The notes beneath the pieces are model-generated. The model saw only the letters and a program-made list of their open reading frames with translations, searched no databases and was not told the DNA's origin. Shown piece by piece: positions 14,885 to 23,553 of a DNA stretch of 64,000 nucleotides. Numbering within the stretch: the stretch's first letter is position 1; each line of letters begins with the position of its first letter. The translations under genes were made by a program, and so were the position numbers. The stretch is taken from assembly GCA_014649575.1 (NCBI GenBank), contig BMTH01000001.1:248001-312000 (forward strand). The letters are read 5' to 3'. The DNA comes from Streptomyces griseoincarnatus (lineage in GTDB: Bacteria; Actinomycetota; Actinomycetes; Streptomycetales; Streptomycetaceae).

Positions 14885-16312
14885 ATGCGTACTCGTCCCC
14901 CCGGCCGCCGCGCCCGCGCGGCACTCGCCCTCACCGCCCTGCTGGGCGGCACCGCCCTCACCGGGTCCCCCGCCCCGGCCGCCACGGCCGCGGCCGGCCC
15001 GATCGCGGTGCAGTACCGCACCAGCGCCGCCGGTGCGACCGCCGACCAGAGCGAACCCTGGCTCAAGGTCCGCAACACCGGTTCCGCGCCGGTGCAGTTG
15101 AGCCAGGTGAAGATCCGCTACTACTTCAAGGCCGACGCCCCGGACACCGCGTACCGCTTCGCCTGCTCCTGGGCGGTCGTCGGCTGTGCGGCCGTCACCG
15201 GCACCTTCGGCACGCTCCCCCAGCCCACCGGGACGGCCGACCGCTACCTGGAGATCGGGTTCACGCCGTCCGCCGGGACGCTCGCGCCGGGCGCCGACAC
15301 CGGGGACCTGCAACTGCGCTTCCACCGGGCCGACTGGCGGACGGTGCGGCAGAGCGACGACTACTCCTTCGGCGCCACGCGGACGTCGTACGCCGACTGG
15401 GACAAGGTGACCGCGCGGCTCGCGGGCGCCACCGTGTGGGGCGCGGGTCCCGGGGGCGACGAGCCGACCGACCCCACGGACCCGGCCGACCCGCCCGGCG
15501 AGGGCGGTCAGACGCTGTTCGACGACTTCGACTACGCGTCGCACACCGACCCCGGCCTCGCGGCGCACGGCTGGAGGGTGCGCTCCGACGCGGGCGGCCC
15601 CGGGGTGCCCGGCGCCACCTGGGACCCCTCGAAGGTGACGTTCTCCTCCTCGGGCGGCAACTCGGTGATGGACCTGGAGACGTCCACCGCGGGCACCGGC
15701 GCGTCCACCACGCACACCGAGATCCTCACCCGGAGCATGAAGTTCGCGTACGGCACGTACGCGGCCCGGGTGCGCTTCTCGGACGCGCCCGTCTCCGGCC
15801 CGGACGGCGACCGGGTGGTGCAGACGTTCTTCACCATCAACGACCTCAAGGCTCCGATGGCCGACGACTACGCCGAGTACGACTTCGAGTACCTGCCCAA
15901 CGGCGGCTGGGGCGAGCCGTCGTCGATCCTGTACACGACGTCCTGGGAGACCTACGCCCCGGACCCCTGGCAGGCCGTCAACCAGCACAGCGAGAGCCGC
16001 CGCAGCTTCGCCGGCTGGCACGACCTGGTCGTCACCATCGACGACTCCGGCATCACGTACTACGTCGACGGCAGCCACTTCGGCACGCATGACGCCGCGT
16101 ACCTGCCGGAGCGTCCGATGTCGATCAATTTCAACCAGTGGCTGATCGACCTGGAGGGACAGCCGTCGACCACGCCCCGTGCGTACCACCAGCAGGTCGA
16201 CTACGTTCTGCACGTCAAGGACGAGGTGCTGACGCCCGCTCAGGTCGCTGCGAAGATCGACGCGTTCCGCGCCTCGGGCACGTCCTTCGTGGACGAGGTG
16301 CCTGCGCCCTGA
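14885..16312 (+). CDS. Secreted CBM3 + GH16-like glycoside hydrolase
   Basis: 475 residues: a signal peptide (about 1-37), an N-terminal CBM3 (about 38-185; IAVQYRTSAAG, PWLKVRNTGSAPVQLSQVKIRYY, and YLEIGFTPSAGTLAPG are typical), an Asp/Pro linker, and a concanavalin-like beta-jelly-roll (about 200-440) with the catalytic EXDXE motif as EYDFE. That pattern fits clan GH-B/GH16, with the first Glu as nucleophile and the last as acid/base. The flanking sequence is not that of typical laminarinases or agarases, so the substrate is uncertain; a CBM3 suggests cellulose-rich walls, hence perhaps a beta-glucan or xyloglucan. ATG 14885 follows GAAAGGA. Divergent from the GntR gene. Confidence 0.82.
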   Translation: MRTRPPGRRARAALALTALLGGTALTGSPAPAATAAAGPIAVQYRTSAAGATADQSEPWLKVRNTGSAPVQLSQVKIRYYFKADAPDTAYRFACSWAVVGCAAVTGTFGTLPQPTGTADRYLEIGFTPSAGTLAPGADTGDLQLRFHRADWRTVRQSDDYSFGATRTSYADWDKVTARLAGATVWGAGPGGDEPTDPTDPADPPGEGGQTLFDDFDYASHTDPGLAAHGWRVRSDAGGPGVPGATWDPSKVTFSSSGGNSVMDLETSTAGTGASTTHTEILTRSMKFAYGTYAARVRFSDAPVSGPDGDRVVQTFFTINDLKAPMADDYAEYDFEYLPNGGWGEPSSILYTTSWETYAPDPWQAVNQHSESRRSFAGWHDLVVTIDDSGITYYVDGSHFGTHDAAYLPERPMSINFNQWLIDLEGQPSTTPRAYHQQVDYVLHVKDEVLTPAQVAAKIDAFRASGTSFVDEVPAP

Positions 16313-16321
16313 CGGGCCGAC

Positions 16322-16359
16322 GCGCCGGCCGGCCTGCCTGTCGCGGGTCCGGCCGGCGC
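16322..16359 (+). terminator. Hairpin terminator after the GH16-like gene
   Basis: Perfect 11-base arms GCGCCGGCCGG (16322-16332) and CCGGCCGGCGC (16349-16359) with a 16-nt loop, 9 bases after the stop codon. Confidence 0.7.
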
Positions 16360-16466
16360 ACCGCGTGACGTTCCCCGCGATTCAACTGATCGTCTCCCGG
16401 GGCTTCCGCCCGCGACGCCGGGGCGCTGGACTGTAGGCCACGACCCGAGCAACCGGGTTACGAGCA

Positions 16467-16478
16467 GACAACGTTGTC
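16467..16478. promoter_or_regulatory. Palindromic operator GACAACGTTGTC upstream of GH92
   Basis: A perfect 12-bp palindrome with the central CG of LacI-family operators, 33 bases before the GH92 start codon. No matching regulator gene is adjacent on the upstream side; the downstream IclR gene is a less likely candidate because IclR proteins usually bind other motifs. Confidence 0.6.
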
Positions 16479-16511
16479 AGCACCTCACGGAAGGCAGGGA
16501 AGACCCCCGTC

Positions 16512-19460
16512 ATGTGGAGAGCCACCGAGTCGCCCGCGCCGACGCCGCCTCCGGGCCGTCGCAGACTTCTCACCGCCGCCCTGGTCCTCGGATCGCTGGT
16601 CGCCGGGCTGGTACCGGCGTCCGGGGCGGCCGCCTCCCCGGACCGGAGCGACGTCGCGGCGTTCGACGCCGTCGACCCGTTCATCGGCACGCGCCTGGAC
16701 ACCTCCCGGAACAAGGGCAACAGCGCGTACGGCAACACCTACCCGGGAGCCACCGTCCCGTTCGGCATGGTGCAGTCCTCCCCCACCACGTACCGCTCGT
16801 CGGACGGGGACCAGAAGGGCGGCTACGAGTACACGGCGGACAGGCTCCGCGGCTTCGGCATGACCCGGCTGTCCGGCACCGGCTGCGAAGGCCGGTTCAG
16901 CGGCTTCGACTTCCCCGTGCTGCCGTACACCGGCGCGCTGCCCGGAGGCGCCCTGCCCACCGCGCCCGCCGACCGGATCACCGACTACCACCTCGGCTTC
17001 GACCACGCCGACGAGAAGGCCGACCCCGGCTACTACTCCGTCGGCCTCGCGAACGGCGTCGACGCGGAACTGACCGCGACGACCCGCACCGCGGTAAGCC
17101 GCTTCGACTTCCCCTCCGACGGCGGCGCGACGCTGCTGTTCGACGTCGCCGGGTCCAACAACCGGGTGTTCGGCAGCGAGGTGACGGTCGAGGGCGACAC
17201 CGTGAGCGGCTGGGTGGAGGCCGCTTCGGTGTGCGACGAAGGCGGACGCTACCGGGCGTACTTCTCGACGACGTTCGACCGTCCGGTCCGCTCCCACGGC
17301 ACCTGGCAGGGCTCCGAGGTGCACCCCGGGGCGGACACCGCCTCCGGCGGCACGACCAAGCACGGGGCGGGCGCCTACCTGGTGTTCGACCGAGGCGTCC
17401 GGGTCACCGCGAAGACCGGCCTGAGCTACGTGAGCGTCGAGGGCGCCGCGCGCAACGCGGCCGCGGAGACCCGCGGCAGGTCCTTCGACGCCGTCCGCGC
17501 GCAGTCCGCACGCGTGTGGCGGGACGCCCTCGGCACGCTGCGCGTGGACGGCGGCAGCCGGGAGCAGCGCGTCAAGTTTTACACCGCGCTGTACCACGCG
17601 CTGCTGCATCCGAACGTCTTCGACGACGTGAACGGCGACTACCGCGGCTACGACGGCAGGCTGCACCAGGTCGAGCGCGGCCGGCACCACTACGTCACCT
17701 ACGCGGGCTGGGACATCTACCGCAGCCAGGCGCAGCTGGTGGCGCTGCTGTTCCCGAAGGTGGGCAGCGACATCAACCAGTCGCTCACCGACATGGCCCG
17801 GCAGACCGGCACCTGGCCCAACTGGCCGCACCTCAACCAGTCCCAGCAGAAGATGAGCGGCGACTCGCTGCAGTCGGTGGTCGCCTCGCTCGACGCGTTC
17901 GGCAGCACGGACTACGACCGGCGCGCGGCGCTGGAGTCGATGCGGTCGACGCAGACCCTGCCCGCCGACGCCACGCTGCGCCGGCACGCCTACCAGTACG
18001 CGACGGTCGGCTTCGTCGAGAGCCGCAAGGGCGACTCGGCGACGTCGAAGACGCTCGAGTACGCCGTGGACGACTTCGGCATCGCGCAGCTGGCGAAGCG
18101 GCTGGGCGACGAGGAGACGTACGACCGGTTCATGGTGCGGGCGCAGAGCTGGCGACACGTCTTCGACGACGCCGGCGGGCACATCCGGCCGCGTGAGCGT
18201 ACCGGCTTCGACCGGGACTTCGACCTGGGTGAGCGGGGCAACCAGTTCGAGCAGGCGACGGGGTACCAGTACGGCTGGATGGTGCCGCACAACGTGGGCG
18301 CGCTGATCGAGAAGCGGGGCGGTACCGAGGCGGCCCTGCGGGACCTGGACGAGCACACGCGTGAGCTGGACGCCGGGGTGTACGGCACCAAGGGCGCCTA
18401 TCTGAGCAACCAGCCCAGCTTCACCATGCCGTTCGTGTACCACTGGCTGGGCCGGCCGGACCGCACGGGCGAGGTGCTGCGCCGCGCGGCGGACGAGATG
18501 TACGGCACGACGCCCTCGGGGCTGCCCGGCAACGACGACCTCGGCTCGCTGAGCAGCTGGTACGTGTGGGCGAACATCGGCCTCTTCCCCGCGATCCCGG
18601 GCACCGCCGACCTGATGGTGAGCAGCCCGGTGTTCGAGCGGGTGGTGGTGGACAGTGCCGACAGCCGGCGCCGGATCACGCTCGACGCCCCCGGTGCCGG
18701 GCGGGCGCCGTACGTGGCGGCGCTGAGGGTCGACGGACGGGCCACCTCGAAGTCCTGGGTGTCCGCGGACTTCAGCCGTGAGGGCGGCCGCCTCGACCTG
18801 CGGATGGCGCCGCGGCCCGGCGCCTGGGGCACCGGCGCGCGGGACCTGCCGCCGTCGTACGCGGACGGCACGGACGCCCGGAACAACATCGGCGTCACCC
18901 CGGACGGTCACGGGAACCTGGGGTCGCTCGACCTGAGCGACAACTCGCTGTCCCGGGAGCGGCTGGCCGAGGCGGGCGCGGCGCCGGGTGCGAAGCTGCC
19001 GCTGGGAGACACCGGGGTGGTGTTCACCTGGCCGGACACCGGGCCGGGCGAGCCCGACAACTGGATCCCGCACGGCCAGCGCGTCCCGCTGGGCGGCCGG
19101 CAGGCCACCGGGATCTCCTTCCTGGGGCTCGCCACCAACGGCCCGTCGCAGGGCACCGCGGTGGTCGAGTACACCGACGGCTCGACGCAGAGCGTGCCGG
19201 TCGGCCTCACCGACTGGACGCCCGGGACCGACCACCGGTTCGGCAACGAGCCGCTGGTGGTCACGACGGGCCGCAACCGGGCGGCGGGCGGTTCGGACAC
19301 CGCGCAGACCAAGGTGTTCGGGACGCGTCCCGTGGCACTGGACCCGGCGAAGCGGGTGGCGGCCGTCGTACTGCCGCGGGGCACCGACCGGGGGGTGATG
19401 CACGTCTTCGACGTGGCGCTCACCGACCGGCCGGTCGCTGCGGACGGGCAGGACGGCTGA
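16512..19460 (+). CDS. Secreted alpha-mannosidase, GH92
   Basis: 982 residues: a signal peptide (about 1-40), an N-terminal beta-sandwich starting AFDAVDPFIGT with the landmark GNTYPGATVPFGMVQ, and an (alpha/alpha)6 barrel with the GH92 segments TYAGWDIYRSQAQLVALLFP, GSTDYDRRAALESM, FTMPFVYHWLGRPDRT and GNDDLGSLSSWYVWANIGLFP. GH92 enzymes are Ca2+-dependent exo-alpha-mannosidases that invert configuration; the conserved Asp/Glu residues of the GNDD(L)G region are present. About 200 C-terminal residues (after PPSYADGTDARNNIGV) form an additional beta-rich domain of unknown role. Likely acts on alpha-mannan or fungal/yeast N- or O-glycans. It ends within a short tandem repeat. Confidence 0.92.
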   Translation: MWRATESPAPTPPPGRRRLLTAALVLGSLVAGLVPASGAAASPDRSDVAAFDAVDPFIGTRLDTSRNKGNSAYGNTYPGATVPFGMVQSSPTTYRSSDGDQKGGYEYTADRLRGFGMTRLSGTGCEGRFSGFDFPVLPYTGALPGGALPTAPADRITDYHLGFDHADEKADPGYYSVGLANGVDAELTATTRTAVSRFDFPSDGGATLLFDVAGSNNRVFGSEVTVEGDTVSGWVEAASVCDEGGRYRAYFSTTFDRPVRSHGTWQGSEVHPGADTASGGTTKHGAGAYLVFDRGVRVTAKTGLSYVSVEGAARNAAAETRGRSFDAVRAQSARVWRDALGTLRVDGGSREQRVKFYTALYHALLHPNVFDDVNGDYRGYDGRLHQVERGRHHYVTYAGWDIYRSQAQLVALLFPKVGSDINQSLTDMARQTGTWPNWPHLNQSQQKMSGDSLQSVVASLDAFGSTDYDRRAALESMRSTQTLPADATLRRHAYQYATVGFVESRKGDSATSKTLEYAVDDFGIAQLAKRLGDEETYDRFMVRAQSWRHVFDDAGGHIRPRERTGFDRDFDLGERGNQFEQATGYQYGWMVPHNVGALIEKRGGTEAALRDLDEHTRELDAGVYGTKGAYLSNQPSFTMPFVYHWLGRPDRTGEVLRRAADEMYGTTPSGLPGNDDLGSLSSWYVWANIGLFPAIPGTADLMVSSPVFERVVVDSADSRRRITLDAPGAGRAPYVAALRVDGRATSKSWVSADFSREGGRLDLRMAPRPGAWGTGARDLPPSYADGTDARNNIGVTPDGHGNLGSLDLSDNSLSRERLAEAGAAPGAKLPLGDTGVVFTWPDTGPGEPDNWIPHGQRVPLGGRQATGISFLGLATNGPSQGTAVVEYTDGSTQSVPVGLTDWTPGTDHRFGNEPLVVTTGRNRAAGGSDTAQTKVFGTRPVALDPAKRVAAVVLPRGTDRGVMHVFDVALTDRPVAADGQDG

Positions 19461-19486
19461 CGGCTGACGGCTGACGGCTGACGGCT
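19452..19486. repeat. Five tandem copies of 7-bp GACGGCT
   Basis: GACGGCT is repeated five times without variation from 19452 to 19486. The GH92 stop codon TGA (19458-19460) falls across the first junction. The copy number may vary between strains by slippage, but only the first unit encodes protein. Confidence 0.85.
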
Positions 19487-19502
19487 GATCGTCGTACGCA
19501 CG

Positions 19503-19534
19503 GAAGCCCTCGTTCCGATCGGAGCGGGGGCTTC
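19503..19534 (+). terminator. Long hairpin terminator after GH92
   Basis: Sixteen-base arms at 19503-19518 and 19519-19534 pair with two G-T wobbles and almost no loop, followed by TCTTG. It is near-symmetrical, so could act on both strands. Confidence 0.75.
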
Positions 19535-19571
19535 TCTTGCCGTCGGCGGACGGGGGGCGCACGCTGGACGC

Positions 19572-20324
19572 ATGGGTGCGAGCCCGACGCTCATCTCCTC
19601 CGTGCAGCGGGCCTTCCGGCTGCTGGAGGCGGCGAGCGCGCACGAGACGGGCGCACCGGCCAAGCAGCTGGCGCGGGAGACGGGTCTGCCCCTGGGCACC
19701 GCCTACCACCTGCTGCGCACCCTGGTGCACGACGGCTACCTGCGGAAACTCGACGACGGCGGCTTCGTCCTGGGCGACCGGCTGCAGTCCCTGCACACCG
19801 GCGGCCGCAGCCAGGCGTTGCTGGCCCGGGTCCGGCCGGTCCTCTCCGCCTTGCGCGACGAGCTGTCCAGCGCCGCCTACCTCACCTTCTACGAGGACGG
19901 CGAGATCCGGGTCTCCGAGGTCGTGGACGGACCCCGCGCCCCGCGCGTCGACCTGTGGGTGGGGTTCGAGGACGCCGGCCACGCCACCGCGCTCGGCAAG
20001 ACCGTGCTGCGGGAGCTGGACGACGACTCCCGCCAGGAGTACCTGTCCCGGCACACACTGAACGATCTCACCCCGCACACGGTCACCACGCCCGTGGAGC
20101 TGATCCGCAGGCTGGAGAACACGCCCCTCGCCCCGGCCGTCACGGACCTGGAGGAGTACGCGCTGGGCACGGTGTGCGTGGCGGTGCCGGTGTACAGCGG
20201 CGGCACCGTGGGCTCCCTCGGCGTGTCCATGCCCCGCAACCGCCTCGACCGGATCGACGAGGTCCGCGAACGTCTGCTGCCGACCGCCCACCGGATCACC
20301 CGCAGCCTGTCTCTCACTATGTGA
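19572..20324 (+). CDS. IclR-family transcriptional regulator
   Basis: 250 residues: an N-terminal winged helix (about 8-62; SSVQRAFRLLEAASAH, AKQLARETGLPLGTAYHLLRTL, then LRKLDDGGFVLG), followed by the IclR effector domain (about 75-245) with GHATALGKTVL and the VAVPVYSGGTVGSLGVSMP segment. Effectors for this family are small carboxylates or aromatics; none is indicated here. It is preceded by the GH92 terminator, so it is separately transcribed, and the phosphatase gene follows by 91 bases on the same strand. Confidence 0.87.
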   Translation: MGASPTLISSVQRAFRLLEAASAHETGAPAKQLARETGLPLGTAYHLLRTLVHDGYLRKLDDGGFVLGDRLQSLHTGGRSQALLARVRPVLSALRDELSSAAYLTFYEDGEIRVSEVVDGPRAPRVDLWVGFEDAGHATALGKTVLRELDDDSRQEYLSRHTLNDLTPHTVTTPVELIRRLENTPLAPAVTDLEEYALGTVCVAVPVYSGGTVGSLGVSMPRNRLDRIDEVRERLLPTAHRITRSLSLTM

Positions 20325-20415
20325 AAACCGTGTCCTTGTGACGCCGGGCACCATCACTTTTCCTTGAAGAGGCACGCAAACCGGACACGCGCACAGGTGA
20401 GGAACCGGACAGCAC

Positions 20416-21669
20416 ATGAGTCACGCCCGTCAGCATGGACGCGACCACTCGCCGATACGGCCGTACCCGCGCGTGCTCTCGTGCCTTCGATCCCCTGGTG
20501 CCCGGGCGTGCGCGCACTGGGTCGCCGAGACGCCGGCGCTGCCCGTCCTGGTCCTCTGCGTCATCGTGGCCATCGACATGGCGGCCGGCACGGGCCGGAT
20601 CTGGCTGCCGCTGCTCGCCACGGGCCCCGCGCTGGCGGCCGCCACCAGCCGGCCCCGCGGGGTGCTGGGCGTGGGCGCCCTGGCCGTCCTGCTCGGCACG
20701 GGCATCGCCCACCGGCACGACATGGCCCTGGCGCACCTGTCCGTCGTGCTGGCCGCCCTGGTGACCGTCACCCTCGCCGGAACCCTCACCAGCGCGCTGC
20801 GCGCCCGGCGTGAGCGGGTGCTGGCCGCCGTGCGCTCCGTCGCGGAGACCGCGCAGCACGCGCTGCTCCAGCCGGTGCCGGAGACGGTCGGCCCGTTCCA
20901 GGCGGCGGTGCGCTACAGCGCTGCCGCCGCCGAGGCCAGGATCGGTGGCGACCTCTACGCCCTCGTCCCCACCCCGTACGGCGTGCGGATGATCGTCGGG
21001 GACGTGCGGGGCAAGGGCCTGCCCGCCGTGGGGACGGCCGCCCTGGTGCTCGGTGTGTTCCGGGAGGCCGCGTACGACGAGCCGGACCTGCTGGACGTGG
21101 TGGGCCGGATCGAGCGGAGCCTGGCCCGTAACCTGGGCGGCGACGACTTCGTCACCGCCGTCGTCGCCGGCTGCCCGGAGCCCGGACGGCTGGAGGTGGT
21201 CAACTGCGGCCACGCTCCCCCGCTGCTGATCCGCGGCACCGAGGTCACGGCCGTCGATCCCGTCCGTCCCACGCCCCCGCTGGGCCTGCGGGCCCTGTCG
21301 GAGGACACTCCCCGCCTCCAGGTGGTGCCCTTCGGAGACGGGGACCAGCTGCTCCTCTACACCGACGGCGTCACGGAGGCGCGGGACGCCGACCGCGCGT
21401 TCTACCCCCTGACCGAGGGGGTCACGCGGCACCTGTGTGACGAGCCGGCCCGGACGCTGGCCGCGCTGCACGAGGACCTGCTGGACCATGTGGGCGGCCG
21501 GCTGCACGACGACGCGGCGCTGCTCCTGCTGCGCAGGCCGGCCGCCGCACAGGGCGGGGAGCCCGCCGGGGCGCCCCTCGTGCCGGACGTGGACGGCGCC
21601 ACGGCCGCTCGAGGGGCGTCCGCTTCAGGGCCGCTGGCTCCCAGGGCCGCTGATTCGCACGGTTGTTGA
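20416..21669 (+). CDS. Membrane-anchored SpoIIE/PP2C-type serine phosphatase
   Basis: 417 residues. Three hydrophobic segments between about 40 and 125 (PALPVLVLCVIVAIDMAAG, LPLLATGPALAAAT with GVLGVGALAVLLGTG, LAHLSVVLAALVTVTLAGTL) precede a PP2C-like SpoIIE domain (about 160-380) with the metal-binding aspartates in GGDLYAL, GDVRGKG, LYTDGVTEARD and LHDDAALL. Streptomyces carry many such proteins, which usually dephosphorylate anti-anti-sigma factors. No anti-sigma partner is encoded nearby. The final 40 residues are low-complexity. ATG 20416 follows GTGAGGA. Confidence 0.87.
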   Translation: MSHARQHGRDHSPIRPYPRVLSCLRSPGARACAHWVAETPALPVLVLCVIVAIDMAAGTGRIWLPLLATGPALAAATSRPRGVLGVGALAVLLGTGIAHRHDMALAHLSVVLAALVTVTLAGTLTSALRARRERVLAAVRSVAETAQHALLQPVPETVGPFQAAVRYSAAAAEARIGGDLYALVPTPYGVRMIVGDVRGKGLPAVGTAALVLGVFREAAYDEPDLLDVVGRIERSLARNLGGDDFVTAVVAGCPEPGRLEVVNCGHAPPLLIRGTEVTAVDPVRPTPPLGLRALSEDTPRLQVVPFGDGDQLLLYTDGVTEARDADRAFYPLTEGVTRHLCDEPARTLAALHEDLLDHVGGRLHDDAALLLLRRPAAAQGGEPAGAPLVPDVDGATAARGASASGPLAPRAADSHGC

Positions 21670-21758
21670 GCGGTGATCACGCGCCGGTACCCGTGGCAGC
21701 TCTCCCCGAGGCCGCGCCGTGGGGTGGCGTGGCCGACGCGGAGAATGCCGTGCGGTGG

Positions 21759-22586
21759 TCACTTGACCGAGCCTCCGGTGATGCCGGCGGCGATGTACTT
21801 CTGGGCGAGGACGAGGAGGATCGCGGCGGGCACGGCGGAGAGCACGGCCGCGGCCATCACCGAGCCCCAGTCCCCGACGTGGGCCCCGATGTACTGGTAG
21901 ATGCCCAGCGTGATCGGCTTCACGTCGTCCGTGGTGTTCAGGGTGAGGGCGAACATGAAGTCGCTCCAGGCGAACAGGAAGGCGAACAGGCCCGAGGTGA
22001 TCAGGGCGTTGCGGCTCATCGGCAGCACCACCCGCAGGAACACCCGGACCGGTCCCGCCCCGTCGATCTCGGCGGCCTCGATCACCTCGCCGGGGATGGA
22101 CACCATGAAGGAGCGCATCAGCACGATGGAGAAGGGGATGCCGAGCGAGGCATCGGCGAGCATCAGCCCGGCGTAGGAGTTGACCAGGCCGAGGTCGACG
22201 TAGGAGGTGTAGAGGGCGTTGGCGATGACGATGCCCGGCACCATCTGGGTGATCAGGGTGCCGAAGACGATGGTGCGCGAGCCGCGCAGGCCGAAGCGGG
22301 CCAGGCCGTAGGCGGCGGGCGCGGCGACGGCGAGGCAGATCGCGACGGCGCCGGCGGACACCAGCAGGGACGTCAGCAGGTTGCCGCCCTGGTCGGTGAA
22401 GGCCTTGGTGAAGCCGGACAGGTCGAGTCCCGAGGGCACCGGGTCGACCTCGAGGAGGCCGGAGTCGGGCTGGAGCGCGGTGTTGAGCATCCAGTACAGC
22501 GGGAACAGCATCACCGCGAGGACGAGCAGACCGGCGACGGTGGAGCCCCAGCGGCGGCGGGAGGCGTTGGGCGCGTGGGCGGCCAT
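21759..22586 (-). CDS. Sugar ABC transporter permease (MalG type)
   Basis: 275 residues with six membrane segments and the EAA loop EVIEAAEIDGAGPVRVFLRVVLPMS, which docks the ATPase. It follows the partner permease directly: the previous stop overlaps a possible GTG start at 22595, but ATG 22586 has the GAGGGG ribosome-binding site at a better distance. With the partner permease and the binding lipoprotein it forms a CUT1-type oligosaccharide importer. No ATPase gene is present in the cluster, as usual for Streptomyces sugar importers that share MsiK. Last gene of the operon. Confidence 0.92.
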   Translation of the reverse strand: MAAHAPNASRRRWGSTVAGLLVLAVMLFPLYWMLNTALQPDSGLLEVDPVPSGLDLSGFTKAFTDQGGNLLTSLLVSAGAVAICLAVAAPAAYGLARFGLRGSRTIVFGTLITQMVPGIVIANALYTSYVDLGLVNSYAGLMLADASLGIPFSIVLMRSFMVSIPGEVIEAAEIDGAGPVRVFLRVVLPMSRNALITSGLFAFLFAWSDFMFALTLNTTDDVKPITLGIYQYIGAHVGDWGSVMAAAVLSAVPAAILLVLAQKYIAAGITGGSVK

Positions 22587-22591
22587 GGCGG

Positions 22592-23542
22592 TCACTTCCC
22601 CTCGGTGCGGTTGGCCCGCAGGTAGAACACCGCGAACACGGCGGAGATCAGGATCAGGACGTTGCCGACGACCGCGCCGGCGCCGAAGTCCAGCTCCACG
22701 AAGGAGTTCTGGTAGGTGAGCGTGCCCAGGGTCTGGGTGGCGTCGGCGGGGCCGCCGTCGGTGAGGGCGAGGATCAGATCGAGGATCTTCACCGTCGACA
22801 TGAAGCCCAGCACCAGCACGACCGTGATCACCGGTTTGAGCATCGGCAGGGTGACGGAGCGGAAGGCGCGCCAGGCGGAGGCGCCGTCCAGGGATGCGGC
22901 CTCGTACAGCTCCTTGGGGATCTCCTGGAGGCCGCCGTAGAGGATGACCATGTTGAACGGGATGCCGATCCAGATGTTCACCAGGATCACCGAGAGCAGC
23001 GCCATGCCGGGGCTGGTGAGCCACGGGGTGTGCCCGCCGAGGCCGAGGGTGTCGAGGAAGGTGTTCAGTACGCCGGTGTCCTGGTCGAGGACGCGGCGCC
23101 AGACGACGCCGGACACCACCATGGGTACCAGCCAGGGCAGCAGCATCAGCGAGCGCAGGACTCCGCCGAGGGGGAAGCGCCGGTTGAAGAAGACGGCGAG
23201 GGCGAGGCCGATGCAGAACTGGCCGAGCAGGGAGCCGGCGGTGAAGACGAGGGTGTGCCGGAGGGCCTTGCCGAAGAGGGCGTCCTGGAAGACGGACGAC
23301 CAGTTGTCGGCGCCGTTGAAGGGCGCCTCGCCGGTGAAGAAGGTCTTCGGCGTGTAGTGCTGGAAGCTCATCACGACGTTGCGGACGAGCGGGTAGCCGA
23401 AGAACAGCAGCATGAAGACGACGGCGGGCGCGACGAAGCCCCACTGGGCGAGCCTGCGGCGCCGGCGGGCGCGGGCCGGGTCCGGCGCGGTGTCCTTCCG
23501 GTGCGCGGCGGCAGGCGGGGCGGTGACGGTGGACGTGGTCAT
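22592..23542 (-). CDS. Sugar ABC transporter permease (MalF type)
   Basis: 316 residues; an Arg-rich cytoplasmic N-terminus (about 1-32) followed by six membrane segments and the EAA motif KELYEAASLDGASAWRAFRSVTLP. The segment WRRVLDQDTGVLNTFLDTLGL is a typical extracytoplasmic loop of CUT1 permeases. Second gene of the operon, 11 bases after the lipoprotein gene and tightly coupled to the MalG-type gene. Linked by gene order to the divergent alpha-xylosidase, so the cargo is probably xylose-containing oligosaccharide such as isoprimeverose or larger xyloglucan fragments (inference). Confidence 0.92.
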   Translation of the reverse strand: MTTSTVTAPPAAAHRKDTAPDPARARRRRRLAQWGFVAPAVVFMLLFFGYPLVRNVVMSFQHYTPKTFFTGEAPFNGADNWSSVFQDALFGKALRHTLVFTAGSLLGQFCIGLALAVFFNRRFPLGGVLRSLMLLPWLVPMVVSGVVWRRVLDQDTGVLNTFLDTLGLGGHTPWLTSPGMALLSVILVNIWIGIPFNMVILYGGLQEIPKELYEAASLDGASAWRAFRSVTLPMLKPVITVVLVLGFMSTVKILDLILALTDGGPADATQTLGTLTYQNSFVELDFGAGAVVGNVLILISAVFAVFYLRANRTEGK

Positions 23543-23553
23543 GGGTGCGTACC

